A stretch of 64,000 nucleotides of DNA from assembly GCA_017458005.1 (NCBI GenBank), contig JAFTGH010000006.1, forward strand, positions 50,490 to 114,489. The letters are read 5' to 3'. Each line of letters starts with the position of its first letter. Within the stretch, counting starts at the first letter, position 1. The notes under the pieces were generated by a model, which was given only the letters and a program-made list of their open reading frames with translations, was not told the DNA's origin and searched no databases. The translations under genes and the position numbers were made by a program. Shown one piece after another: positions 25,014 through 34,590 of the stretch. The DNA is from Prevotella sp. Its GTDB lineage: Bacteria; Bacteroidota; Bacteroidia; Bacteroidales; Bacteroidaceae.

Positions 25014-25065
25014 AATTTGTTTTTTTTGAGATTTCGAGATACCGATATATCGATATATCGAGAAG

Positions 25066-25533
25066 TTAAGCGATGCTGATATTCTCGATGCGGAGTTTGA
25101 TAGTGCCACGAGGAATTTGAATCTCCACCTCGTCACCAACCTTCTTGCCCAGCAGTCCTTGAGCAATAGGGGTCTTGATGGAGATCTTGCCAGCACGAAG
25201 GTCTGCCTCGTTCTCACTGACGATGGTATATGACATCTTTGTCTTCGTGGTGAGATTGGTCATCTCCACCTTTGTCAGAATCTGAACAGAGTCTGTGCTC
25301 AGGCGTGAGGTGTCCACAATCTTTGCCTCCGAGATCGTCATTTTCAACTGGTTGATCTTGTCCTCCAGATGAGCCTGTGCCTCTTTAGCAGCATCATATT
25401 CACTATTCTCACTTAGGTCGCCTTTATCGCGAGCCTCGGCAATGGCAGCGGATGCCTTAGGGCGCTCCACACTTTCCAATCGCTGTAGTTCGGCTACTAA
25501 CTTGTCGTAGCCTTCTTGTGACATGTAAGCCAT
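25066..25533 (-). CDS. greA: Transcription elongation factor GreA
   Basis: 155 aa. The N-terminal coiled coil carries the tip acidic motif (KGDLSENSEYDAAKEAQAHLE, about 32-52) and the C-terminal FKBP-like domain ends with IPRGTIKLRIENISI. GreA stimulates transcript cleavage by backtracked RNA polymerase. It has a canonical promoter at 25627-25658 and a 93-nt leader. Confidence 0.96.
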   Translation of the reverse strand: MAYMSQEGYDKLVAELQRLESVERPKASAAIAEARDKGDLSENSEYDAAKEAQAHLEDKINQLKMTISEAKIVDTSRLSTDSVQILTKVEMTNLTTKTKMSYTIVSENEADLRAGKISIKTPIAQGLLGKKVGDEVEIQIPRGTIKLRIENISIA

Positions 25534-25819
25534 ACTTATTTAATTTTTAAATGTTCAAAAAAATAAAGAATTCCGACGCAGATCTGTCGAAATCCCTACT
25601 TGCTATCATATTTTAGTTATCGATTGCAAAGGTAGGCATTAATTTGCAACTAACCAAATTTTTTCGTTGAAAATCATCGCCACACCTTGATTTATGTCAA
25701 GAAAGTGTGCGAACACAAAAAATTTAGGGTGTCAGAACTTGCAGATTCTCAGAAAGTTCATATCTTTGCATCGTGTTTTTCATAGTATTAGATTTAAGGT
25801 TAACAAAGATTTTAGGAAC
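25534..25819. other. Intergenic region between greA and the PAP2 gene
   Basis: Contains the greA promoter on the minus strand: -33 TTTG 25655-25658, -7 TACCTTTG 25627-25634, 20-bp spacer. The rest is AT-rich without a gene. Confidence 0.6.
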
Positions 25820-26773
25820 TCAGCGGAGTTCCATTTTTTTTGCCCTATAGCGAAGTACCGCATATATCAAGATGCCAGTCAGGAGTCCTGCTATTGCATC
25901 GATGGCATAGTGAGCATAGATATAAACGGTGGAAAGACACATCAGAATAAAGAAAGGAAGCATGGTGAAGATGAGCGTCTTGCTGCGTGTATGGCAGGCA
26001 AGGAGCATGATGACGGTAGTCACTCCCACATGACTACTGGGGAATGCTGCCGTGGGACGCTCTCCTGCGTCATGGGTGATATCCAGCATATGATACCAGA
26101 AACCATCACTCCATCCTGGTGCCGCCATGCGCTCACTATGTGTCAGGAAATAGTCGGTCAGGTTCGGGAAGACCCCAGCCGCGATCTTGTCCATACCTAC
26201 GGCAAGGTAATAGAATTGTGGTCCTGTGACGGGGAGGATGACGAAGATGGTGTAGTAGATGAAGAAGGAGGTGATCAGCACGAAGGATGCCATGTCAAAC
26301 TCCTCATAACGCTTGAAGAAATAATAGAGGAGGATGGTAACCATCAAGGGGAAATAACTGACATAGCCCAGACACATCAGTTCTGAGAACCAGCCCCAGG
26401 GACATACTTGTGAGAAGAGCAGGGAGGGCTGGCATCCGAAAAGTTGTTGCTCCCATCCTGCAAAGAGATGGTCTAAGTTTGGCAGGACCCGATTGACCTC
26501 GTAAGTGTCAGGATAGAACCACGACAAGGTCATCATCAGTCCAGTGACCCTCATCAGACGGGTCAGTTTACAGGGACGCCATTGATACAAAAGCCAGAAG
26601 GCACTCATCCACAGGAGAATTCTTGCCCGCATCCATAACATCTCGACAGGGTTCACCTGTTTGTCCCACCAACATGCCATTAATAATAAGGTGAAGGCGA
26701 TGTAGGCGATGATGACCCATTCGACAGCCCAGATTTTGCTTTTTTGCTTTTGCCTATTCGCAGTCATAGCCAT
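25820..26773 (-). CDS. PAP2-superfamily membrane phosphatase/phosphotransferase
   Basis: About 317 aa; possible starts are 26791, 26773 and 26767, the last overlapping the epimerase stop as ATGA. Six or so membrane helices. The phosphatidic-acid-phosphatase motifs are in the C-terminal half: ERPTAAFPSSHVG (C2 region with catalytic His) and YAHYAIDAIAG (C3 region). Such proteins dephosphorylate or transfer lipid-linked phosphate groups, e.g. in sphingolipid or undecaprenyl metabolism. The large N-terminal membrane part resembles inositol-phosphoceramide-synthase-like PAP2 proteins; substrate is not determined. Cotranscribed with the upstream epimerase. Confidence 0.85.
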   Translation of the reverse strand: MAMTANRQKQKSKIWAVEWVIIAYIAFTLLLMACWWDKQVNPVEMLWMRARILLWMSAFWLLYQWRPCKLTRLMRVTGLMMTLSWFYPDTYEVNRVLPNLDHLFAGWEQQLFGCQPSLLFSQVCPWGWFSELMCLGYVSYFPLMVTILLYYFFKRYEEFDMASFVLITSFFIYYTIFVILPVTGPQFYYLAVGMDKIAAGVFPNLTDYFLTHSERMAAPGWSDGFWYHMLDITHDAGERPTAAFPSSHVGVTTVIMLLACHTRSKTLIFTMLPFFILMCLSTVYIYAHYAIDAIAGLLTGILIYAVLRYRAKKMELR

Positions 26774-27771
26774 TTGTTTTCTTGATACCATTGGATGCTG
26801 CGACGCACTCCCTCTTCGAGTCTCACCTGTGGCTCATAGCCCAGTTCCTCACGTGCCGGGGTGATGTCACAACGCCAGTTGCGCTGGCGGAGGATGTTAA
26901 ACTTATCGTTGTTCAGTGCCGACATCTTTCCAGTCTTCTTGCCCCACCAATCGCCAACCATCGTGACAATGCGTAACAGCCAGATAGGGGCTGTGATACG
27001 GATCCACCATGGTCGCCCTAATGCCTCGTGTACCAGATTACTGAATGTTGCCGACTGGTAGACCTCTCCGTCTGAGAGGAAATATTTCCGTCCGTTCTTT
27101 CCTTTCTCCAAAGCGAGGAAGACCGCCTGTACGACATCGGTGACATAGACAAAGGTAATATCTTGCTGTTGATAGCCAACGGCAAAGTCGACATGGCGTT
27201 TGATGCTCTGTATCTGTAGGAAATAGTCACGCTCACGGGGACCATAGACACCAGTAGGGCGAAGGATGATGTAGGGGAAAGGGTGGGAGTGCGAGGGGGC
27301 GAGGCTCTGTAGCCATTCCTCTGCTTTCAACTTACTCTCTCCGTAGGCGGTGTTGGGTTTTGCCTCATCGCTCTCACGTATCTCCTCATAAGGCTGTTGC
27401 TCACGGATGGCACCCATGATACTCAGACTGCTGATATAGACGAAACGCTTGAGTGGCATCTGAAGCGTCAGCAAGGCATTGACCAGATGCTGGGTACCTT
27501 CTGTGTTGATACGGAAGAAGTCCTCCTTATGCAGACATTTGGTGGCTCCTGCGGCATGCACCACATAGTCGAACTGGTGTCCTTTCAGTTGTGACTCCAA
27601 CTGTGTCTGTGACGAGAAGTCGAGTTCAATAAGGTGGATACGCTCATCCTGTAAGTAAGCCTTGGAACTTGACTTGCGGATTGCCGCCCATGTCTCAAAG
27701 CCCCTTTTAAGGGCTTCCTCCACCAAAAAAGAGCCTATGAAACCGCTGGCACCTGTGATGAGTATTCTCAT
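26764..27771 (-). CDS. NAD-dependent epimerase/dehydratase (SDR family)
   Basis: 335 aa from the ATG at 27771, giving MRILITGASGFIGSFLVEEA with the GxxGxxG cofactor motif at the very N-terminus. The catalytic YGESKLKAE (YxxxK) is near 142-150 and a Ser in ISSLSIMG precedes it. Extended SDRs act on nucleotide sugars, isoprenoid or steroid-like substrates; the C-terminal half does not tell me which. Directly upstream of the PAP2 gene, which suggests lipid or glycolipid metabolism. The promoter is divergent from rnr. Confidence 0.88.
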   Translation of the reverse strand: MRILITGASGFIGSFLVEEALKRGFETWAAIRKSSSKAYLQDERIHLIELDFSSQTQLESQLKGHQFDYVVHAAGATKCLHKEDFFRINTEGTQHLVNALLTLQMPLKRFVYISSLSIMGAIREQQPYEEIRESDEAKPNTAYGESKLKAEEWLQSLAPSHSHPFPYIILRPTGVYGPRERDYFLQIQSIKRHVDFAVGYQQQDITFVYVTDVVQAVFLALEKGKNGRKYFLSDGEVYQSATFSNLVHEALGRPWWIRITAPIWLLRIVTMVGDWWGKKTGKMSALNNDKFNILRQRNWRCDITPAREELGYEPQVRLEEGVRRSIQWYQENKWL

Positions 27772-27791
27772 AATTATTGTAAATTTGGGCA

Positions 27792-27829
27792 CAAAGGTAC
27801 AAAATATTCTCAATAATTTTGTATCTTTG
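27792..27829. promoter_or_regulatory. Divergent promoters of the epimerase and rnr
   Basis: Minus-strand -7 TACCTTTG at 27792-27799 for the epimerase-PAP2 pair, and plus-strand -7 TATCTTTG at 27822-27829 for rnr, 22 bp apart. Confidence 0.65.
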
Positions 27830-27857
27830 CATCAAAGAAACTAAAAACTACGAAACA

Positions 27858-29996
27858 ATGAGTAAAAAGAAAGGTGGAAAAAGACTGACGAAAAAGCAAC
27901 TCGTAGAGATGCTGCAAACCTTCTTCCAAGAGAATCCCAATGAGATATTCTCATTCAAGCAGATATTCCGTGCCCTGAAACTTGACACCCATCCTGCCAA
28001 AATGCTCGCTATCGACATCATGGACGAAATGGCATGGGACGACTATCTTACCAAGGCATCCGATAACTCCTACCGTCTGAACCTGAAGACACAGGTGCAG
28101 GAGGGTACGTTTATCCGTAAGGCGAATGGCAAGAACTCCTTCCAGCCCGATGATGGTGGTAAGCCCATCTTTGTCTCAGAGCGTAACTCTATGTTTGCCC
28201 TTAATGGCGACCGTGTGAGAGTAGCGATGATGGCTCGTCGTGAGAAACATATCAAGGAGGCAATGGTGGTCGAGATCCTGTCGCATAAGATGGATCAGGC
28301 TGTGGGTAAGTTGAAAGTGGAGAAAGACTTTGCCTTCCTCGTTACCGAGGGAAACATCTTCGTGCATGATATTCTGATTCCTAAGAAGAAACTAAAGGGC
28401 GGAAAGACAGGTGACAAGGCTGTCGTCAAGATCACGCAGTGGCCCTCGAAGGAGTCGAAGAACATCGTGGGTGAGGTGATTGACGTTCTCGGTAAGGAAG
28501 GTGACAACAATGTGGAGATGCATGCTATTCTTGCCCAGTATGGACTACCTTATAAGTATCCGAAGGCAGTAGAGGATGCCGCGGAGAAAATTGAGCCAGG
28601 CATCACAGAGCAGGAGATCAAGCGCAGGGAGGACTTCCGTGACGTGTTCACCTGTACTATCGACCCGAAGGACGCCAAAGACTTTGATGACGCGCTATCG
28701 ATAAGACCTGCGGGCAAGGGACTCTGGGAGGTCGGTGTGCATATCGCCGATGTGTCGCATTATGTGAAAGAAGGCAGCATCATCGACAAGGAGGCGGTGA
28801 AGCGTGCCACGAGTATCTACCTCGTCGACCGTACGATTCCGATGCTGCCCGAGCGACTTTGTAACTTCATCTGCTCCCTGCGTCCTGACGAGGAGAAACT
28901 GACCTATTCCGTCATCGTCACCCTTGACGAGGAGGCAAATATCAAGAAAGGACATATTGCCCATACCGTCATTAAGAGTAACCGCCGTTATGCCTACGAG
29001 GAGGTGCAGGAAATCCTTCAAGGTAAGGATGGTGACTACCAGAATGAACTGCATACCCTTGACCGACTTGCCAAGAAACTGCGTGAGCGTCGCTTCAAAG
29101 GGGGCGCTGTGAAGTTCGATCGGGAGGAGTTGCATTTTGATATCGACAAGGACGGAAAGCCCATCCGTGCTTATTTCAAGAAGTCGACGGACGCCACCCA
29201 ACTCATCGAGGAGTTTATGCTCCTTGCCAATAAGTTCGTCGCAGAGAGCGTGGGCAAGGTGAAGAAGGGCACCAAGGCAAAGACGCTGCCCTACCGTATC
29301 CACGACCAACCCGATCCCACGAAACTGGAGACGTTGCGGGAGTTCGTGGTGAAGTTTGGCTATAAGATGAAGACATCTGGAACAAAAGGTGCCATCTCGA
29401 AGAGTCTCAATGCCTTGATGGATGGTTGTCAGGGCAAGAAAGAGCAGAAACTCATCGAGACAGTGGCGCTGCGTGCCATGATGAAGGCGAAATACTCCAC
29501 GCATAATATCGGACACTATGGACTTGCCTTCGACTACTATACCCATTTCACCTCTCCTATCCGTCGCTATCCCGATACGATGGTACACCGTCTGCTGACG
29601 AAGTACCAAGATGGTGCCAGGAGTGCTAACCAACAGAAATACGAGGAACTCTGTGAGCACTGTTCCGATATGGAACTGGTGGCACAGCAGGCAGAGCGTG
29701 ACTCTATCAAATACAAGATGGTGGAGTTCATGGCTGATAAGTTAGGGGAGACTTATGATGCCCATATCAGTGGCATCCAGTCGTATGGTATCTATTGTGA
29801 GATTGACGAGAACCATTGTGAGGGTATGGTGCCTATGCGTGACCTTGACGATGACTACTACGACTTCGACGAGAGGAACTACTGTCTCGTGGGGCGTCGC
29901 CGTCACCATAAGTATCAGTTGGGTGACCCCATCCGCATCAAGGTGGCTCGCGCGAATATCGAGAAGCGCCAACTCGACTTCGCTTTGGCGGAATAA
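27858..29996 (+). CDS. rnr: Ribonuclease R (RNB family exoribonuclease)
   Basis: 712 aa from ATG 27858, behind its promoter. Order: winged-helix N-terminus (to about 75), cold-shock domains (about 85-235), RNB catalytic domain (about 255-585) with the acidic cluster TIDPKDAKDFDDALS, then a C-terminal S1 domain (about 635-712). HFTSPIRRYPDTMVHRLL is the conserved RNB end motif. Degrades structured RNA 3' to 5'. A long open frame on the opposite strand within it is a codon-bias shadow. Confidence 0.96.
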   Translation: MSKKKGGKRLTKKQLVEMLQTFFQENPNEIFSFKQIFRALKLDTHPAKMLAIDIMDEMAWDDYLTKASDNSYRLNLKTQVQEGTFIRKANGKNSFQPDDGGKPIFVSERNSMFALNGDRVRVAMMARREKHIKEAMVVEILSHKMDQAVGKLKVEKDFAFLVTEGNIFVHDILIPKKKLKGGKTGDKAVVKITQWPSKESKNIVGEVIDVLGKEGDNNVEMHAILAQYGLPYKYPKAVEDAAEKIEPGITEQEIKRREDFRDVFTCTIDPKDAKDFDDALSIRPAGKGLWEVGVHIADVSHYVKEGSIIDKEAVKRATSIYLVDRTIPMLPERLCNFICSLRPDEEKLTYSVIVTLDEEANIKKGHIAHTVIKSNRRYAYEEVQEILQGKDGDYQNELHTLDRLAKKLRERRFKGGAVKFDREELHFDIDKDGKPIRAYFKKSTDATQLIEEFMLLANKFVAESVGKVKKGTKAKTLPYRIHDQPDPTKLETLREFVVKFGYKMKTSGTKGAISKSLNALMDGCQGKKEQKLIETVALRAMMKAKYSTHNIGHYGLAFDYYTHFTSPIRRYPDTMVHRLLTKYQDGARSANQQKYEELCEHCSDMELVAQQAERDSIKYKMVEFMADKLGETYDAHISGIQSYGIYCEIDENHCEGMVPMRDLDDDYYDFDERNYCLVGRRRHHKYQLGDPIRIKVARANIEKRQLDFALAE

Positions 29997-30018
29997 CGTA
30001 GCATAAGGAGTAGAGGAG

Positions 30019-30813
30019 ATGAACGAGACCGTCATACTCACCGATCTGACGATCGGGTATCAAGCGAAGAATAATAATAAGGTGGTGGCTTCATGCCTGA
30101 ATGCCGCTATCCATAGGGGCGAGTTGACTTGTCTGCTGGGGCGCAACGGTATCGGCAAGTCGACCCTGTTGCGTACCCTTTCCGCCTTCCAGCCACCTCT
30201 GGGTGGTGATATCCTGCTGGCATCCGACACCGAACACTCGACACCCATCACTCAATATACTGATAAACAACTCTCCCGTCTCATCGGTGTGGTACTGACA
30301 GAGAAGCCAGAGGTCCGTAACATGACCATCGAGGAACTGGTGGGTATGGGGCGTTCTCCATACACGGGTTTCTGGGGAACCTTGTCGAAAGACGACCATC
30401 AGGTTGTTGATGAGGCTATCTCGCTGGTGGGTATTGAGTCGCTGCGTGGCCGTTATGTGCATACTTTGAGTGATGGAGAGCGCCAGAAGGTGATGATAGC
30501 CAAGGCTTTGGCACAGCAGACGCCCATCATCTATCTCGACGAGCCTACTGCTTTCCTTGACTTCCCCAGCAAGGTGGAGGTTATGCAACTGTTACACCGC
30601 CTGGCTCGTGAGCAGCAGAAGACCATCTTCCTCTCGACGCATGACGTGGAACTGTCGCTGCAGGTTGCCGACTGTATCTGGCTGATGGAGCCAGACCAGT
30701 TGAGCGTGGGTACTCCCCGACAACTTGCCGACGAGGGTTCTTTAAGTCGTTTTATAGAACATAAGGGCATCGTGTTCAATGCCCAGACACTAACCATACG
30801 AGTAACAGAATGA
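30019..30813 (+). CDS. ABC transporter ATP-binding protein (FecE/BtuD type)
   Basis: 264 aa. Walker A GRNGIGKST (about 41-49), Q-loop region, signature LSDGERQK (about 150-157) and Walker B IIYLDEPTAF (about 170-179). Closest in style to iron-siderophore/cobalamin importers. The permease and binding protein are not in this window. A 4-bp overlap with a CobD-like aminotransferase gene argues for cobalamin or cobinamide import. GGAG sits 7 bp before the start. Confidence 0.88.
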   Translation: MNETVILTDLTIGYQAKNNNKVVASCLNAAIHRGELTCLLGRNGIGKSTLLRTLSAFQPPLGGDILLASDTEHSTPITQYTDKQLSRLIGVVLTEKPEVRNMTIEELVGMGRSPYTGFWGTLSKDDHQVVDEAISLVGIESLRGRYVHTLSDGERQKVMIAKALAQQTPIIYLDEPTAFLDFPSKVEVMQLLHRLAREQQKTIFLSTHDVELSLQVADCIWLMEPDQLSVGTPRQLADEGSLSRFIEHKGIVFNAQTLTIRVTE

Positions 30814-31835
30814 TAGAAGGACACGGAGACGATCTACATCGCTATGACCCAGGTATGGTGCGAATTAACTTCAGTTCCAATATCTACCAGCAGGCAGACC
30901 ATTCGGCGCTGAAGGCTCATCTTGCCGATAGTCTTGACCTCATCAACAACTACCCTGAGCCGCGCCCTCGTTCTCTTGAGAAGATGATAGCCCAGCAGTT
31001 GGAGATATCCCCAGAGTCGGTGATGGTGACCAACGGCGCTACGGAGGCTATATACCTGATAGCCCAGATGCTGCACCATAGTGTGTCTATCATTCCCCAG
31101 CCTACCTTCAACGAGTATGCGGACGCTTGTCGCATCAACCACCATATCATCACCTACGAGAATGATGACGATATCAAGGAATTGCCCAACGACCGTGTCT
31201 ACTGGCTCTGTAATCCCAATAATCCGACGGGTAATGTGATGACGAAGGGTATTATAGAGTATATGGTACGACGCTCCCCCCGCTACACCTTCGTGGTCGA
31301 CCAGTCGTATGAGGACTATACGAGAGAGCATCTAATTCGCCCCAAGGAGATGCAGGACTGCCATAACCTGTTGGTGCTCCACTCGCTGAGTAAGTGCTAT
31401 GCAGTCCCTGGACTCCGTATCGGCTATGTCACAGGTCATCCGGAGGTCATCAACCTCTTGCGTGACAAGTATCACCCTTGGTCTGTGAGTGCCTTGGCGA
31501 TAGAGGCGGGGAAATTCCTCGTGAAGCGTCATGAGCCTGCTATTCCCGACTTAGACGAGTATCTGGCGGAGACAGAGCGGTTACGTGCCAACCTGCGTCA
31601 GATAGAGGGCATCCGTGTATTCGAGACCAAGACTAACTTTATGCTCTGTGAGATAGAGAATGCCACCAGCACCAAGTTGAAGTTCTATCTCGTCCATGAG
31701 CATGGCATCCTGATCCGTGACTGCTTTAACTTCACAGGTCTCTCCGATCATTTCTTCCGTGTTGCCGCACAACGTCCGGAAGAGAATGACCAACTGGTAG
31801 AGGCTATCCGACAGTTTGTCGAAGAGAAGATTTAG
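30810..31835 (+). CDS. CobD/HisC-type PLP aminotransferase (probable threonine-phosphate decarboxylase)
   Basis: 341 aa. The start MIEGHGDDLHRY corresponds to the HGGD-type N-terminus of CobD proteins; HisC lacks it. Fold-type I landmarks are LCNPNNPTGN (about 131-140), VVDQSYEDY and the PLP lysine in HSLSKCYAVPGLRIGY (about 190-205). CobD supplies aminopropanol phosphate for the cobalamin nucleotide loop. Coupling to a BtuD-like ATPase supports a corrinoid role, although histidinol-phosphate aminotransferase cannot be excluded. Confidence 0.78.
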   Translation: MIEGHGDDLHRYDPGMVRINFSSNIYQQADHSALKAHLADSLDLINNYPEPRPRSLEKMIAQQLEISPESVMVTNGATEAIYLIAQMLHHSVSIIPQPTFNEYADACRINHHIITYENDDDIKELPNDRVYWLCNPNNPTGNVMTKGIIEYMVRRSPRYTFVVDQSYEDYTREHLIRPKEMQDCHNLLVLHSLSKCYAVPGLRIGYVTGHPEVINLLRDKYHPWSVSALAIEAGKFLVKRHEPAIPDLDEYLAETERLRANLRQIEGIRVFETKTNFMLCEIENATSTKLKFYLVHEHGILIRDCFNFTGLSDHFFRVAAQRPEENDQLVEAIRQFVEEKI

Positions 31836-32932
31836 AACCAGCGCATCAAGGCGCGGAGGAAAGCGGTGAGTTCACCAGCCATTTTCTGGTGTTGCCAGAA
31901 AGAGGGATGCCAGTCGGCACCATAGTAGATGTCCCCAGTGTGTGGGGTGAAGTCGAAGCGGTACACTTCCTGGTCGCCGTCTTTCTTCGCCTCTTCCACC
32001 ACCTCATTCAGTGTTTTCTGGGCAATCTCCAGTTCCTTGCCATTCAGCATCGAGCCACAGAGGTAGACAATCTTCGCCTTGGGGTTGTGCTGGCGTACCT
32101 GTTTCAGGAATTTCTTATAGGCCTGCTTGAGCAGTTTCACATCATAGTTATTGGTCGACAGATCGTTAGTACCCAGGTTGATACATACCACCTGTGGCTG
32201 GTAGCGTGAGAAGTCCCAACGCTCAGAGCGGTCATAGAGGTTGGTGTACTCATATTCTGTCGTCATCACATTCTCTGGGGTACCCGCCTTCGGACCGCCA
32301 TAACTGCGATACACACCGATACCACTGCGTGCCACCACGTGGGCGATAGCATTCAGGTTACGGCAGGTCTGCTGGGCGTATGTCATATAATGGTTCTCTG
32401 TCTCGTATTCAAAATGGTCGTTGGCATCGTAACTCTCCACGCCATAGCCGCAGGTGATGGAGTTGCCGATGAACTCCACCTGTCGCTCTGGCAGGGCGGG
32501 AGCCTCCAGCAGCATGCCGTCACTGTCGAGGATGAAGCCACGGAAGTCTGGTTTCATGTCATAGCCCTCGATGACATACATCAGTCGGACGGTATGTACT
32601 CCCTTGGGCAATGCCGTAGCGAGGGTCGCCACAGAGTCACGCTCTCCCATGAAGGCAACCTTGAAAGGCTCTGCCTCGTCGATCTGCGCCATGAAATAGC
32701 CGCTCTTGGGTTTCGCCATCATCTTCAGACTCGTTCCCGTAAAGCGGGCGTTGATCTGGGTGCCGGGGAAGGTGAAGCGAGGACGCATGGGGTTATCGAA
32801 GCAGATACGTCCTATATATTGGATGTTCTTGTCTGTCGGGTTGATGACTTTCCCTTTGACGGGGAGGGTTGTCGATGCACTTGCCATCAGGGTCAGTGCC
32901 ATGAGGAGTGTTAGTAGTTTGATACGTTTCAT
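31832..32932 (-). CDS. CE2-like SGNH/GDSL esterase, secreted
   Basis: 366 aa. Signal peptide MKRIKLLTLLMALTLMASAS. Residues about 25-150 form a beta-rich jelly-roll domain (RICFDNPMRPRFTFPGTQIN). The SGNH domain follows, with catalytic serine in EFIGNSITCGYG (about 168-179), the GxND block NLGTNDLS (about 251-258) and the C-terminal DWHPS (Asp-x-x-His type) near 348. This two-domain order is that of carbohydrate esterase family 2, which deacetylates xylan and mannan. A role with the xylan locus 10-30 kb away is plausible but not shown. Ends overlap the cobD-like gene by 4 bp, tail to tail. Confidence 0.85.
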   Translation of the reverse strand: MKRIKLLTLLMALTLMASASTTLPVKGKVINPTDKNIQYIGRICFDNPMRPRFTFPGTQINARFTGTSLKMMAKPKSGYFMAQIDEAEPFKVAFMGERDSVATLATALPKGVHTVRLMYVIEGYDMKPDFRGFILDSDGMLLEAPALPERQVEFIGNSITCGYGVESYDANDHFEYETENHYMTYAQQTCRNLNAIAHVVARSGIGVYRSYGGPKAGTPENVMTTEYEYTNLYDRSERWDFSRYQPQVVCINLGTNDLSTNNYDVKLLKQAYKKFLKQVRQHNPKAKIVYLCGSMLNGKELEIAQKTLNEVVEEAKKDGDQEVYRFDFTPHTGDIYYGADWHPSFWQHQKMAGELTAFLRALMRWF

Positions 32933-32973
32933 AATAGGTTTGTTTTTACTTTACTCTGCAAAAATACTAAAAA

Positions 32974-33001
32974 AGTTCATAGTTCATAGTTCATAGTTCA
33001 T
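32974..33001. repeat. Four tandem 7-bp repeats (AGTTCAT)
   Basis: AGTTCAT is repeated exactly four times, immediately upstream of the ruvB -7 box TAATTTTG (33011-33018). It occupies the position where the -33 element and spacer would be. Confidence 0.85.
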
Positions 33002-33041
33002 AATTTTTCGTAATTTTGCAAAGAAAAGTACGAAAAAACAA

Positions 33042-34079
33042 ATGATGGACGAAGATTTTGACATCCGACAGGAGCAGTTCTCCTCTTCCGAGAAAGATTT
33101 TGAGAATGCCCTTCGCCCCCTCTCTTTCAGCGATTTCAGCGGACAGCAGCAGGTGGTGGAGAACCTGCAGGTTTTCGTGGAGGCAGCGAAATATCGTGGC
33201 GAGCCTCTTGACCATACCTTGCTGCATGGTCCTCCAGGCTTGGGTAAGACGACACTCTCGAATATCATCGCCAACGAACTGGGCGTAGGGTTTAAGATTA
33301 CCAGTGGTCCTGTGCTCGACAAGCCAGGCGACTTGGCGGGTATCCTGACCTCACTGGAGAAGAACGACGTGCTGTTTATCGACGAGATTCATCGCCTGTC
33401 GCCTGTCGTCGAGGAGTATCTCTATTCCGCGATGGAGGACTACCGCATCGACATTATGATTGACAAAGGTCCGTCGGCACGCTCGATACAGATTGACCTC
33501 AACCCGTTTACCTTGGTGGGAGCCACCACCCGTAGCGGACTGTTGACGGCACCCCTTCGTGCGCGTTTCGGCATCAACATGCACTTGCAGTATTACGAGC
33601 CAGAGACTTTGCAGAAGATTATCTCACGCTCTGCCTCTATCCTGAGGGTACCTATCACGACGGATGCCGCAGCGGAGATATCCCGCCGCTCACGTGGTAC
33701 GCCCCGTATCGCCAATGCCCTGTTGCGCCGTGTCCGTGACTTCGCCCAGGTGAAAGGCACAGGACGTATCGACACCGAGATCACGAAGATAGCCCTCACG
33801 GCACTGAATATCGACCAGTATGGACTGGACGAGATCGACAACCGCATCCTCCTGACCATCATCGACAAGTTTCGTGGCGGTCCTGTGGGCATTACCACTA
33901 TCGCCACTGCCATTGGCGAGGATGCAGGAACGGTGGAGGAGGTCTATGAGCCATTCCTGATCATGGAGGGCTTCATCAAGCGTACCCCTCGTGGTCGTAT
34001 GGTGACGGAACTTGCCTATCGCCATTTCGGGCGCAATCCCTATACGGGCAATATCATGGAACCAAACTTGTTTGAGTAA
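33042..34079 (+). CDS. ruvB: Holliday junction branch migration helicase RuvB
   Basis: 345 aa. Walker [11 protein letters not shown] (about 64-73), Walker [10 protein letters not shown] (about 111-119), sensor [19 protein letters not shown] and arginine finger region [20 protein letters not shown]. The C-terminal winged helix ends with [17 protein letters not shown]. Drives branch migration with RuvA. Intact and of standard length. Confidence 0.97.
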   Translation: MMDEDFDIRQEQFSSSEKDFENALRPLSFSDFSGQQQVVENLQVFVEAAKYRGEPLDHTLLHGPPGLGKTTLSNIIANELGVGFKITSGPVLDKPGDLAGILTSLEKNDVLFIDEIHRLSPVVEEYLYSAMEDYRIDIMIDKGPSARSIQIDLNPFTLVGATTRSGLLTAPLRARFGINMHLQYYEPETLQKIISRSASILRVPITTDAAAEISRRSRGTPRIANALLRRVRDFAQVKGTGRIDTEITKIALTALNIDQYGLDEIDNRILLTIIDKFRGGPVGITTIATAIGEDAGTVEEVYEPFLIMEGFIKRTPRGRMVTELAYRHFGRNPYTGNIMEPNLFE

Positions 34080-34112
34080 AGGTAAAAGGGTAAAAAAGTA
34101 AAAAGGTAAATC

Positions 34113-34577
34113 ATGAAGACTGGAGTATTCGTAGGAAGTTTCGACCCGTTTACAATAGGTCACGATTCCATCGTGACCAGAGCCTTAGGACTGTTCGACC
34201 GCCTCGTCATCGGGGTGGTGGGCGACCAAGTGCACAAACCCGATATGGCACCTGCCACAGAGCGGATGCGTGCCATCCAGGAACTCTATGCCGCCGAGCC
34301 TCGCATAGCGGTCAAACCCTATTACGGTCTTGCCGTCGATTTTGCGAAGGAGCAAGGTGCTTCTTATATTATAAAAGGTGTACGCTCTGTCAAGGACTTC
34401 GAGTATGAGCGGGAGCAGGCTGACATCAACCGCCAGATCAGTGGCGTCGAGACTATTCTGCTCTTTGCGGAGCCTCAGTATGCCAGTGTCAGCAGCAGTA
34501 TGGTTCGTGAGTTACAGCATTTTGGAAGGAACGTGGACGAGTTCCTGCCGAAGAGAACAAGCAACTCTGAACCCTAA
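34113..34577 (+). CDS. coaD: Phosphopantetheine adenylyltransferase
   Basis: 154 aa. GSFDPFTIGH (9-18) is the nucleotidyltransferase HxGH-type motif; IIKGVRSVKDFEYE (about 88-101) and SVSSSMVRELQHFGRNV complete the CoaD signature. Penultimate step of coenzyme A synthesis. Follows ruvB after 33 bp of A/G-rich repeats. Confidence 0.95.
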   Translation: MKTGVFVGSFDPFTIGHDSIVTRALGLFDRLVIGVVGDQVHKPDMAPATERMRAIQELYAAEPRIAVKPYYGLAVDFAKEQGASYIIKGVRSVKDFEYEREQADINRQISGVETILLFAEPQYASVSSSMVRELQHFGRNVDEFLPKRTSNSEP

Positions 34578-34590
34578 ACTATGAACTAAT

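Noticed and set aside
25694-26386. 230-aa plus-strand open frame near greA
   Set aside because: Antisense to the PAP2 membrane protein with conserved motifs; translation is Cys/His-rich shadow sequence.
28695-29660. 321-aa open frame opposite rnr
   Set aside because: Lies fully within the well-supported RNase R gene, no family resemblance and no promoter; a codon-bias shadow.
31889-32914. Open frames opposite the CE2-like esterase
   Set aside because: Low-complexity translations without motifs, antisense to a clear SGNH enzyme.
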